Part shown: positions 26,601 to 34,767 of the stretch, in pieces
How the letters are laid out: the number at the start of each line of letters is the position of its first letter
Position numbering within the stretch: position 1 is the first letter of the stretch
From: Candidatus Aminicenantota bacterium
Lineage (GTDB): Bacteria; Acidobacteriota; Aminicenantia; Aminicenantales; Aminicenantaceae
DNA: 34,767 nt
Direction of reading: 5' to 3'
NCBI GenBank assembly: GCA_003648765.1
Contig: QMPV01000012.1
Coordinates: 1 to 34,767, forward strand
The notes under the pieces: generated by a model
Told to the model about the DNA's origin: nothing
Databases searched by the model: none
Seen by the model: only the letters and a program-made list of their open reading frames with translations
Position numbers and translations under genes: made by a program

Positions 26601-28057
26601 GTCAAAGAATTACAATTGATCCCATAACTAGGTTAGAAGGCCATGGCAAAATAGAAATATTTTTGGACGATAAAGGCGATGTTGAACGGGCTTTTCTCCA
26701 GATTCCTGAACTCCGGGGATTCGAACAATTTGCCGTAGGTCGACCTGCCGAAGAAATGCCCCGGATCACTCCTCGAATCTGCGGTGTCTGCCCCACGGCT
26801 CACCATATGGCTTCCACTAAAACTCTGGATGATCTCTTTAAAGTAGAGCCCACCCCTGCAGCCCGGATGATTAGAGAGTTAATTTATAACGCCTTCCAAT
26901 TTGAAGACCATACGCTTCATTTCTTTTTTCTAGGCGGACCGGACTTCGTTGTTGGTCCCAAAGCCCCCAAAGCCGAACGCAATATACTCGGCGTAATCGG
27001 CAAAGTTGGTCTGGAAATTGGGGGAAAAGTTATCCGAGCTAGAAGGGAAGCCCGAGACATTATCAATTACCTTGGAGGTAAAGTAATTCATCCCGTTTGT
27101 GGCCTTCCTGGTGGTGTTTCCAAACCACTGGATGAAGAACACCGACTCCAATTTTTGGAAACCGCCAAATTCATCCGGGAATTTGCCCTCTTTGCTCTCC
27201 AGATCTTTGATGATGTCGTTCTCAAAAATAAAGAATACGTCGAACTAGTCACTGGTGATGCCTATAAGATGGAAACTTATTATATGGGACTGGTGAATAA
27301 AGATAACAAAGTTGACTTTTATGACGGCGACGTTCGGGTAGTTGATCCCGAAGGCAAAGAATTTGCCAAATTTAAACCCCATGAATATCTTGATCATATT
27401 GCCGAACATGTGGAACCTTGGACCTATATCAAATTCCCCTTCTTAAAGAAAGTCGGTTGGAAAGGTTTTGTTGAGGGTAAAAATAGCGGCATTTTCCGAG
27501 TGGCTCCTCTCGCTCGACTAAATGCTTCTGATGGGATGGCTACGCCCTTGGCTCAGGAAGCCTATGAAAAAATGTACGAAACACTGGGGGGCAAACCTTC
27601 CCACCACACCCTCGCCTTTCATTGGGCTCGCCTTATTGAAGCTCTCCAGGCAGCGGAAAAGATGGTTGAACTTCTGGAAAATAAAGACATCACTGATCCC
27701 AATATTCGGAATATTCCCACAGAAACTCCCACAGAAGGAATAGGTATTGTTGAAGCTCCTCGAGGAACTCTTATTCACCACTACAAAACAGATGAAAGAG
27801 GTATCATTACCGAAGCCAACCTAATTGTGGCCACTGTTAACAACGCGGCGGCCATAACCATGTCCATCGAAAAAGCAGCCAAAGCCTTTATTAAAGGGGG
27901 CAAAGTAGACGAGGGAATTCTCAATCTGGCGGAGATGGCCTTCCGACCCTATGATCCCTGTCACGCTTGCGGAACTCACGCCCTACCTGGAGATATGCCT
28001 CTTGAAATCCGGATTTACGATCACGAAGGGGAACTAGTCAAGAAACTGAAAAAATAA
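26597..28057 (+). CDS. mvhA: [NiFe] hydrogenase large subunit, group 3c (MvhA-like)
   Basis: DPITRLEGHGKIEIFLD, RICGVCPTAHHMA (L1), DPCHACGTHA (L2); ATGA overlap with mvhG. Confidence 0.96.
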   Translation: MSQRITIDPITRLEGHGKIEIFLDDKGDVERAFLQIPELRGFEQFAVGRPAEEMPRITPRICGVCPTAHHMASTKTLDDLFKVEPTPAARMIRELIYNAFQFEDHTLHFFFLGGPDFVVGPKAPKAERNILGVIGKVGLEIGGKVIRARREARDIINYLGGKVIHPVCGLPGGVSKPLDEEHRLQFLETAKFIREFALFALQIFDDVVLKNKEYVELVTGDAYKMETYYMGLVNKDNKVDFYDGDVRVVDPEGKEFAKFKPHEYLDHIAEHVEPWTYIKFPFLKKVGWKGFVEGKNSGIFRVAPLARLNASDGMATPLAQEAYEKMYETLGGKPSHHTLAFHWARLIEALQAAEKMVELLENKDITDPNIRNIPTETPTEGIGIVEAPRGTLIHHYKTDERGIITEANLIVATVNNAAAITMSIEKAAKAFIKGGKVDEGILNLAEMAFRPYDPCHACGTHALPGDMPLEIRIYDHEGELVKKLKK

Positions 28058-28072
28058 GGTGGTGATTCTCTC

Positions 28073-28105
28073 AGGCCCTTTCTCTGGAAAGAAAGGGCCT
28101 TTTTC
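28073..28105 (+). terminator. Rho-independent terminator closing the Hdr/Hnd/Mvh operon
   Basis: AGGCCCTTTCT-CTGGAA-AGAAAGGGCCT followed by TTTTCTTG; 11-bp perfect stem. Confidence 0.92.
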
Positions 28106-28599
28106 TTGTAAAAATCCTGTTTCTATATCTTAGAACTAAAAAGAAGATCTTAATCATACTTTTTCTCGCCTAGAGAGGGAATCTTTAATCCCTAAAAAAT
28201 CATAGCTAAATTTCCTCTTCTCACCGGAGCAATTAAGGAGAAGAATTTACATTAGGTAAGCCAGCTGGAAAAGAGCTCTTAACTTAGTTGAAGAAACGCT
28301 TGCTTTTACCCAGGCACCCCGTCTAACTTTGGCTCTTACCAGAACCCTCCATCCAATTTGAAAATTAAGTCTAAAAACCATTAACTTGTCTCACGAGGCT
28401 GCTGGAAAATAGAAAATATGAGGAGATAATCATTAACTAAGAACATGGGGACAATGAGATTGAAATTCCAAAGGAGAGCCTTTTAGCCCTTATTTCACCA
28501 AAGATTTCTTTAGGTGAGGAATTTTTCCCTACTTTAGCTTGATATCTTCATTAAAGTGCTTTAAAATGAAGCCTATAATTAAAGTTCCATTGATTTAAC

Positions 28600-30591
28600 A
28601 TGAATCCACCACAGCTCTCCTTAAGAACAAAATTAATCCTTAGTTTCCTAGTGGTCATAATTTTTGGTGGTCTAATTTCCTTGATTATCGGCTGGCGCAT
28701 AGTAAAAAACACTCTTATCAGTCAAGCTCAACTAAAAGTTAAACATGACCTTTCAGCTGCCTGGATGGTCTTTAATGAACGCCTTAACGACATTAAAGAC
28801 ATTATTGCTCTGACTTCCGCCCGGGAAAGCCTTCACCAGGCGCTTCAGGAAAAGCGCCAAGATATTCTTCTTAAGTACCTCCAAAGAGTCCGTCAGGGAT
28901 ACGCTCTCGACTTTCTCAACCTGACCGATGCTCGAGGGCAAGTGGTCATTCGGACCAGAAATCCAGCTCATACCGGTGACGATCAGTCGAATGATGAATT
29001 AGTCTCCCGAGCTCTTCAAGGAGTTACCGTAGCTGCGCCTCAAATAATTCCCCGGAAAGAACTTCTCAAAGAAGGTCCTGATTTAGCTGAAAGAGCCAAG
29101 ATGAAAATTTTACCCACCCCTAAAGCCGCCCCTCGGGAGGAAAACATCGAAACGCGAGGCATGGTGTTAAAAGCCGCCGCCCCCCTTATTGATGAAAGTG
29201 GCCAAATATTGGGCGCTCTTTATGGGGGTTTGCTTTTGAATCGCAATTATGAAATTGTCGACCGAGTCAAAGGTATCGTTTATAAAGACGAAAAATACAA
29301 GGGTCGAGAAATTGGTACAGCCACTATTTTCCAGCACGACCTGCGCATCTCCACTAATGTCCGCAATAAAGATGGCAGCCGAGCCATCGGTACCCGGGTC
29401 TCCCGAGAAGTTAGTCAAGCCGTTTTGAAAGAAGGGCAACCTTGGATTGATCGAGCCTTTGTAGTCAATGATTGGTATATTACCGCCTATGAACCCATTC
29501 GCAACATTGAAGGACGCATTATCGGTATGTTGTATGTCGGCATGCTGGAAAAACCCTATTTGGACACTACTAATCGCGTGATGCTTACCTTTACCGGAAT
29601 GGCCTCTCTCTGTGTAGTAGTTCTTCTAATTATCCTCTATTTCTCCACGACCAGGATTATCAATCCCCTCCAAAAAATGGTGACCGCCACTCAATGGATT
29701 GCCCAAGGTGACCTCTCCCATAAAGTAGATGTGACTTCTAGCGATGAAATCGGCCAATTAGCTGCTTCCTTCAACGTGATGGTGGACAATCTTAAAGAAG
29801 CCAATCGAAAACTTATTGAATGGGGCAAAACTCTGGAAAAAAAAGTAGAAGAAAGAACTAAAGAATTATGCGCTATGCAAGCCCATCTGATTCAATCTGA
29901 AAAATTAGCTTCCCTCGGAAAATTAGCGGCAGGCATTGCGCATGAAATCAATAATCCTTTGGGCGGCATTCTAATTTACAGCCATCTTCTCTTGGAAGAT
30001 ACCGATAAAAATAGTCCTCACTATGAAAATTTAAAAAAAATCGTTAAAGAAACAGCCCGATGTAAAGAGATTGTCAAAAGGCTTTTGGAATTCGCGCGAC
30101 CCAAAGAACCGGAATTTACCTTGATCGATATCAATGAAATTGTCGAGAAATCCCTCTCTATCGTGGAAAGACAGGTGCTTTTCCAGAATATCAAAATCAT
30201 CAAAGATTATGATCCTCATCTCCCTAGAACAGTAGCTGACGGAGCTCAATTACAACAGGTGTTTACCAATATTATTATTAATGCGGCTGAAGCAATGAAT
30301 GGCCAAGGAACTCTCACGATTAAAACCTACCGAGATCCGGAGGATAAATATCTCCACATTTCCTTCGCCGACACCGGCCATGGCATAAGCGAAGAGGATA
30401 AAAGAAGAATTTTTGAACCCTTTTTCACGACGAAGGAGGTTGGCCAAGGCACCGGTTTAGGACTGGCTATAAGCTACAGCATAATCCAAAAACATCAAGG
30501 AACTATTGAAGTTATTAGTCAACCCCAAGAAGGAGCCACTTTTATTGTTAAACTTCCCATTAGGAAAGACGGGGATGAAGAAAAAACATAA
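28600..30591 (+). CDS. Membrane sensor histidine kinase (Cache-like periplasmic domain, HAMP, HisKA, HATPase)
   Basis: N-terminal TM, large extracytoplasmic region, second TM, HAMP, GIAHEINNPLGGIL H box, DTGHGISEEDKRRIFEPFFTTK..GTGLGLAIS. Confidence 0.93.
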   Translation: MNPPQLSLRTKLILSFLVVIIFGGLISLIIGWRIVKNTLISQAQLKVKHDLSAAWMVFNERLNDIKDIIALTSARESLHQALQEKRQDILLKYLQRVRQGYALDFLNLTDARGQVVIRTRNPAHTGDDQSNDELVSRALQGVTVAAPQIIPRKELLKEGPDLAERAKMKILPTPKAAPREENIETRGMVLKAAAPLIDESGQILGALYGGLLLNRNYEIVDRVKGIVYKDEKYKGREIGTATIFQHDLRISTNVRNKDGSRAIGTRVSREVSQAVLKEGQPWIDRAFVVNDWYITAYEPIRNIEGRIIGMLYVGMLEKPYLDTTNRVMLTFTGMASLCVVVLLIILYFSTTRIINPLQKMVTATQWIAQGDLSHKVDVTSSDEIGQLAASFNVMVDNLKEANRKLIEWGKTLEKKVEERTKELCAMQAHLIQSEKLASLGKLAAGIAHEINNPLGGILIYSHLLLEDTDKNSPHYENLKKIVKETARCKEIVKRLLEFARPKEPEFTLIDINEIVEKSLSIVERQVLFQNIKIIKDYDPHLPRTVADGAQLQQVFTNIIINAAEAMNGQGTLTIKTYRDPEDKYLHISFADTGHGISEEDKRRIFEPFFTTKEVGQGTGLGLAISYSIIQKHQGTIEVISQPQEGATFIVKLPIRKDGDEEKT

Positions 30592-31951
30592 AATTCTGAT
30601 TGTCGATGATGAGGAGGCAATTCGCGACTCTTGCAGTCAAGTTCTCCGCCGGGCCGGTTACTGGGTTAAGACAGCTGTCGACGCCCTGGAAGGTTTAAAC
30701 TTGATCACTCAGGAAACTTTTGATGTTGTTCTACTCGATTTAAAGTTACCTCGACTTAATGGCCTGGAAGCTCTTCCCCAGTTCAAGAAAAAACAACCTG
30801 AATTGCCAGTCATCATTATTACTGGTTATGCCACTATAGAATCTGCGGTGGAAGCTATCAAAAAAGGGGCCTTTGATTATTTGGCCAAACCTTTCAGTCC
30901 CCAAGAACTTCGGGTTATCATTAAAAAAGCCCTGCAGGCCAAAAGTTCTATTCTCTCTCTCCCTGAGTTGGAAAAAGGTGAATTTCCGGAGGATTTCTCC
31001 GATTTTGATATGGTCGTTGGCGCTAGCCCAGTTATGAAGAAAGTTTTAGAAATTGTTCGGCGAGTCAGCCCAACTGATAGCACCGTGCTTATTACTGGAG
31101 AAAGTGGCACCGGTAAAGAACTTCTAGCTCGAGAAATACACAAACACAGTCCCCGCCGCCAAGCTCCTTTTGTCGTGGTTGACTGTGGCGCCCTGGTGGA
31201 GACTTTGTTCGAAAGCGAACTTTTCGGGCATGTTAAAGGATCTTTTACCGGCGCTTATGCTACTAAACATGGCCGTTTCGAAGTGGCCAATGGCGGAACA
31301 ATCTTTTTAGACGAAATCAGTAATATTTCTCTTAATATTCAGGCTAAGCTTCTCCGGGTAATCCAAGAAAGGGAAGTAACTCGCATCGGTAGTTCTCGAC
31401 CGATTAAAGTAGATGTTCGCATCATTGCGGCCACCAACCAAGATCTGGCTGCCTGTGTGCGACAAGGAACGTTTCGGGAGGACCTCTTTTACCGGCTAAG
31501 TGTGGTCCCAATTCACCTGCCCCCTCTTCGGGAAAGAAAGGAAGACATTCCTTACTTAATTGACTATTTTCTCCAAAAATATTGCCAGAAAGCGAAAAAA
31601 AGACTCAAAACCATTCCGCCTCAAGTTAAAAAAGCTCTTATGAATTATGATTGGCCAGGAAATATCCGCGAGCTAGAAAATACTATTGAAAGAGCTGTGG
31701 TTCTCGCTCAAGGCGACGAACTGGAAATGGCCGACTTAATCTATCATGGATTAGGAACTAGATACTCATCTTTTCCTCCCGGAGGCGAATTTAAATCATT
31801 AGAGGAAATAGAAAAAGAATATATCAAACTAGTGCTGCAAGCCCAGGGAGGCAATAAAAGCAGAACAGCAAAAATTTTAGGGATTGATCGCAAAACTCTT
31901 TTGGCGAAAATAAAAAAATATAATCTAGGAGAAAAAGTCGACTCTGACTAG
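30575..31951 (+). CDS. Sigma54-dependent NtrC-family response regulator (REC-AAA+-Fis HTH)
   Basis: [27 protein letters not shown] (Walker A), GSFTGA (GAFTGA loop variant), GGTIFLDEI, Fis-type [28 protein letters not shown]. Start moved to 30575. Confidence 0.95.
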   Translation: MKKKHKILIVDDEEAIRDSCSQVLRRAGYWVKTAVDALEGLNLITQETFDVVLLDLKLPRLNGLEALPQFKKKQPELPVIIITGYATIESAVEAIKKGAFDYLAKPFSPQELRVIIKKALQAKSSILSLPELEKGEFPEDFSDFDMVVGASPVMKKVLEIVRRVSPTDSTVLITGESGTGKELLAREIHKHSPRRQAPFVVVDCGALVETLFESELFGHVKGSFTGAYATKHGRFEVANGGTIFLDEISNISLNIQAKLLRVIQEREVTRIGSSRPIKVDVRIIAATNQDLAACVRQGTFREDLFYRLSVVPIHLPPLRERKEDIPYLIDYFLQKYCQKAKKRLKTIPPQVKKALMNYDWPGNIRELENTIERAVVLAQGDELEMADLIYHGLGTRYSSFPPGGEFKSLEEIEKEYIKLVLQAQGGNKSRTAKILGIDRKTLLAKIKKYNLGEKVDSD

Positions 31952-32000
31952 GTCAAAAATGGACAGAAGTGGGGAAAAATTCTCCTGAAAGCAAAGGGGG

Positions 32001-32047
32001 ATCTTTTAGATAGGGAACATGGCTCATGCTTTTACTATCCTAAAGAT
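32001..32047. promoter_or_regulatory. Candidate enhancer/UAS: imperfect inverted repeat upstream of the sigma54 promoter
   Basis: ATCTTTTAGATAG (32001-32013) / CTATCCTAAAGAT (32035-32047), 11/13 complementary. Confidence 0.45.
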
Positions 32048-32100
32048 AATAAATAAATTACAGATAAATATCTCTTACTAAGCCAGCCTCATTATTAAAT

Positions 32101-32116
32101 AGGCACAATTCTTGCA
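32101..32116 (+). promoter_or_regulatory. Sigma54 (RpoN) -24/-12 promoter of the group 3b hydrogenase operon
   Basis: AGGCACAATTCTTGCA: GG (32102-32103)-N10-GC (32114-32115); close to TGGCAC-N5-TTGCA; directly downstream of an NtrC-type activator. Confidence 0.82.
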
Positions 32117-32125
32117 ATCTATTCT

Positions 32126-32177
32126 TTTCCGAAAGGTCATATCTGTACATAATATTTTCTAACCCACCTTTCGGAAA
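32126..32177. promoter_or_regulatory. 12-bp perfect inverted repeat in the 5' leader of the hydB operon
   Basis: TTTCCGAAAGGT (32126-32137) / ACCTTTCGGAAA (32166-32177), 28-nt spacer. Confidence 0.75.
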
Positions 32178-32206
32178 GAAAAAGATTTTAAAAAAGGAAG
32201 ATAGCC

Positions 32207-33268
32207 ATGAAAATTGTCAAGCTAAAAAAAGAAAATCTCCATCCCTTTCTTCAGGCTGTCTCACAAGATGCCGAACTCTGGGCGCCTGTTCGCCTGAGTA
32301 ATAACAAACATTCCTTCCAGTTGATTGACGACTTTTCTAAAATCGACTTGGATTATACCCGAACCATTCTTCCCCCCAGAAAACTTTTTCTGCCTCCCGA
32401 GTTCAACATGTTTCAAGCCTCATTCCAGGGCTACCAAGAAGACTATTCCCATGTTACTCCCAAAGTTCTCTTTGGTGTCCATCCCTGTGATCTTCATGGA
32501 CTCTTAATTTTCGATCAGTTCCACCGTCAGGCTTTTGAAGACCCTTATTACCTAAAGGCCCGAGAGAACACCCTAGTTTTTGGCCATTCTTGTTGGCCTG
32601 ATGAATACTGTTTTTGCCAATCCACCCATACTCATATTATTGAAGAAGGCTATGATCTCTTCTTCTCCGAACTGGATGACTATTATCTGGTCTGGATAGG
32701 TTCGAGTGAAGGCGATGATTGCCTCCGCCTCACCCCGGAGTTATTCGAGGAATCCATCAGTGAAGAAGACATTAAAAGTTATATTGCCTGGCAAGAGAAA
32801 AGAAATCGAGCTTTCCAACTCCATATTAACTTTGTTTCTATGCCGGATCTGATGGAGCTTCGCTATCATCATCCTCTATGGGAAGTCCTCGGTCAGGCCT
32901 GCCTTTCCTGTGGCTCCTGCAGTATGGTCTGTCCCACCTGTAACTGTTACAACGTCAACGATCACCCCGTCTTGGGTAAAAATTATTCAGAAATTCACCG
33001 CTGTTGGGACTCCTGCATGCTGGAAAATTATTCAGCGGTAGCTGGAGGGGAAAACTTTCGGGAAAAACGTTCTCAACGACTAAAACTCTGGTACACCCAT
33101 AAACTGCAAGCTTACATCTCCAAATATGGTAAGCCGGCCTGTGTCGGCTGCGGACGGTGTCTTGTCACCTGCCCGGTAGACATCAATATTTACACTGTCT
33201 CCCGGGCTCTAGAAGGCGAGCAAGTTGACGCCTTCTGGAATCGCTTAGCCAATGAGGTGAAACAATGA
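32207..33268 (+). CDS. hydB: Sulfhydrogenase/sulfite-reductase-like beta subunit with 4Fe-4S dicluster domain (group 3b-associated)
   Basis: FGVHPCDLHGLLIFD, CLSCGSCSMVCPTCNCYNV, CVGCGRCLVTCPVDI. Confidence 0.9.
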   Translation: MKIVKLKKENLHPFLQAVSQDAELWAPVRLSNNKHSFQLIDDFSKIDLDYTRTILPPRKLFLPPEFNMFQASFQGYQEDYSHVTPKVLFGVHPCDLHGLLIFDQFHRQAFEDPYYLKARENTLVFGHSCWPDEYCFCQSTHTHIIEEGYDLFFSELDDYYLVWIGSSEGDDCLRLTPELFEESISEEDIKSYIAWQEKRNRAFQLHINFVSMPDLMELRYHHPLWEVLGQACLSCGSCSMVCPTCNCYNVNDHPVLGKNYSEIHRCWDSCMLENYSAVAGGENFREKRSQRLKLWYTHKLQAYISKYGKPACVGCGRCLVTCPVDINIYTVSRALEGEQVDAFWNRLANEVKQ

Positions 33269-34125
33269 AAGTTGTCAATAAAACCAACCAGACAAAAAAT
33301 CCATTCCTGCCTGAACCCGCCCGAATTGTCAGGATGTACCCTCTAACGGAAGATGTCAAATTTTTCCAGGTCCGGTTAGTTGATATAGAAAAATCTTTAT
33401 CTTTTCAATACCGTCCTGGTCAATTTGCTATGATTTCGGTCCTGGGTGCTGGCGAAGCCCCATTTTCCATTTCCTCCACCCCATCGCGGCCCGGCTTGCT
33501 TGAATTCTGTATTCGTCAAACGGGCACTGTAACTAGGGCGATTTTCAATTTAAAGGAAAATGACCTGATTGGGGTTCGTGGACCTTACGGCAATGGCTTT
33601 CCTATCGAAAAAATGGAAGGCAAAGACATCCTGATTGTCATGGGCGGTCTGGGAGCGGCTCCTCTGCGTTCGGTTCTCCTTTATTGTCTTGACAACCGGG
33701 ATCTTTTTGGTCGAGTTATTCTGCTTCATGGAGCCAAACGCCCCGCGGAAATGATTTTCCTTCAAGAATTTCTCGATCTAAAAAAACGTAGCGATCTGGA
33801 GTGCTATTTAACAGTCGATCAGGATGATACTGGTCAATGGGTGGACAACGTTGGGGTAGTCACTACCCTTTTCCCCCAATTGAAAGAAATTAATCCCAAC
33901 CAAACTGTGGCGCTGGTTTGTGGCCCCCCAGTCATGTACAAATTTGTCATCCAGGAACTTTTAAAACTCAACATCCCAAAAGACCAGATCCTAATGACTT
34001 TGGAAAGACGGATGAAATGCGGCGTGGGTAAATGTGGTCATTGTGCTATTGACTACATTTATACCTGTCTTGACGGTCCTGTATTTACTTACTGGGATGT
34101 TATTCATATGAGAGAGTTAATCTAA
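33265..34125 (+). CDS. hydG: Hydrogenase gamma subunit: FAD/NAD(P)-binding oxidoreductase with C-terminal [2Fe-2S] site
   Basis: RPGQFAMISVLGAGEAPFSISS, GVRGPYGNGFP, VMGGLGAAPLRSVL, CGPPVMYKF, MKCGVGKCGHCAID...TC. Confidence 0.93.
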   Translation: MKVVNKTNQTKNPFLPEPARIVRMYPLTEDVKFFQVRLVDIEKSLSFQYRPGQFAMISVLGAGEAPFSISSTPSRPGLLEFCIRQTGTVTRAIFNLKENDLIGVRGPYGNGFPIEKMEGKDILIVMGGLGAAPLRSVLLYCLDNRDLFGRVILLHGAKRPAEMIFLQEFLDLKKRSDLECYLTVDQDDTGQWVDNVGVVTTLFPQLKEINPNQTVALVCGPPVMYKFVIQELLKLNIPKDQILMTLERRMKCGVGKCGHCAIDYIYTCLDGPVFTYWDVIHMRELI

Positions 34126-34135
34126 GGGGGAGATA

Positions 34136-34767
34136 ATGGACAACAGAAAATTGAAGATCGGCATTTATGAATTAACTGGATGTGCAGGTGATGCCTTAAT
34201 GATTCTTAACTGTGAAAAAGAACTCTTGGATATCTTTCAGGCAGTAGACATCCAATCTTTCTTGATGGCTAAAAGCGACAATATCGAGGGCGAACTGGAT
34301 GTAGCCCTGGTCGAAGGTTCAGTGACCACTGAAAAAGAAATAGAAGAATTAAAAGATATAAGGCAACGCTCTCGGATAGTAGTGGCTCTTGGTTTATGTG
34401 CCACGGTGGGCGGTATTCAAGCGCGTTTTCAAAACCCTCAGGAGTGGCAAGAACATTTCCGCAAAGTCTATGGCGATACGTCTATGGAGCTCAAGGCCAC
34501 TGTCTCCAAACCTATTGATGCCTATGTCAAAGTTGATTTCTATCTACCTGGTTGTCCCATAAGTAAAGAGCAGTTTCTTCACTTTTTCACCCGGATTGTC
34601 AAAGGTACTCCTCCTGAAGAATATCCGCGTCCGGTCTGTGTCACCTGCAAATACAAAGAAAACGACTGTCTCTTGAAAAGAGGCCTTCTCTGTCTTGGGC
34701 CCTTAACTAGTGACGGATGTGGGGCTGTGTGCCCCAGCCATAACCTCCCCTGCGTAGGTTGCTGGGG
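34136..34767 (+). CDS. hydD: [NiFe] hydrogenase small (delta) subunit, group 3b-like; truncated by window end
   Basis: KIGIYELTGCAGDALMILNCE, VALGLCATVGGIQA, FYLPGCPISKEQF, CLGPLTSDGCGAVC, LPCVGCWG; no stop before the window end. Confidence 0.9.
   Translation, partial: MDNRKLKIGIYELTGCAGDALMILNCEKELLDIFQAVDIQSFLMAKSDNIEGELDVALVEGSVTTEKEIEELKDIRQRSRIVVALGLCATVGGIQARFQNPQEWQEHFRKVYGDTSMELKATVSKPIDAYVKVDFYLPGCPISKEQFLHFFTRIVKGTPPEEYPRPVCVTCKYKENDCLLKRGLLCLGPLTSDGCGAVCPSHNLPCVGCW

Noticed and set aside
26597-28057. Selenocysteine variant of the large hydrogenase subunit
   Set aside because: The DPCHACGTH motif uses cysteine codons with no in-frame TGA.
1-34767. CRISPR array, prophage, transposase or classical defence system
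   Set aside because: No regularly spaced repeats and no integrase, transposase, Cas or phage structural motifs were seen in any listed ORF.

Overview
The window looks bacterial: AT-rich, with short intergenic gaps inside operons and longer ones between them. Contents in order: a PAS/HD-GYP response regulator; a small membrane protein; a secreted GH38 alpha-mannosidase; tRNA-Glu and tRNA-Lys; a minus-strand gatC-gatA-lipoprotein run; a tungsten-type aldehyde:ferredoxin oxidoreductase; and an ABC-F ATPase. These are followed by a ~13.5 kb single-strand redox super-operon (14522-28057): hdrC-hdrB-hdrA(N-half)-DRTGG-HATPase-[FeFe]-hydrogenase-like sensor-DRTGG-PHP-HATPase-nuoE/hndA-hndB-nuoF/hndC-(NuoG/HydA N-term::HdrA C-half fusion)-mvhD-mvhG-mvhA. 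A strong terminator, a Cache/HAMP histidine kinase, an NtrC-type sigma54 activator and a sigma54-type promoter come next. The window ends in a group 3b-like sulfhydrogenase operon (hydB-hydG-hydD, truncated by the edge). The main discovery candidate is the split HdrA. Its N-terminal half (15980-16831) stops after the first inserted ferredoxin motif. The missing half appears 6.5 kb downstream, fused to the Fe-S N-terminus of a NuoG/HydA-like protein. Conceptually removing the intervening sensor+Hnd block restores a canonical hdrCBA-mvhDGA order. This suggests that an NADH-linked Hnd module lost its [FeFe] H-cluster domain and was spliced into hdrA, giving a predicted NADH/H2/ferredoxin/HdrBC bifurcating complex. 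All functional calls come from reading motifs; no database search was run.
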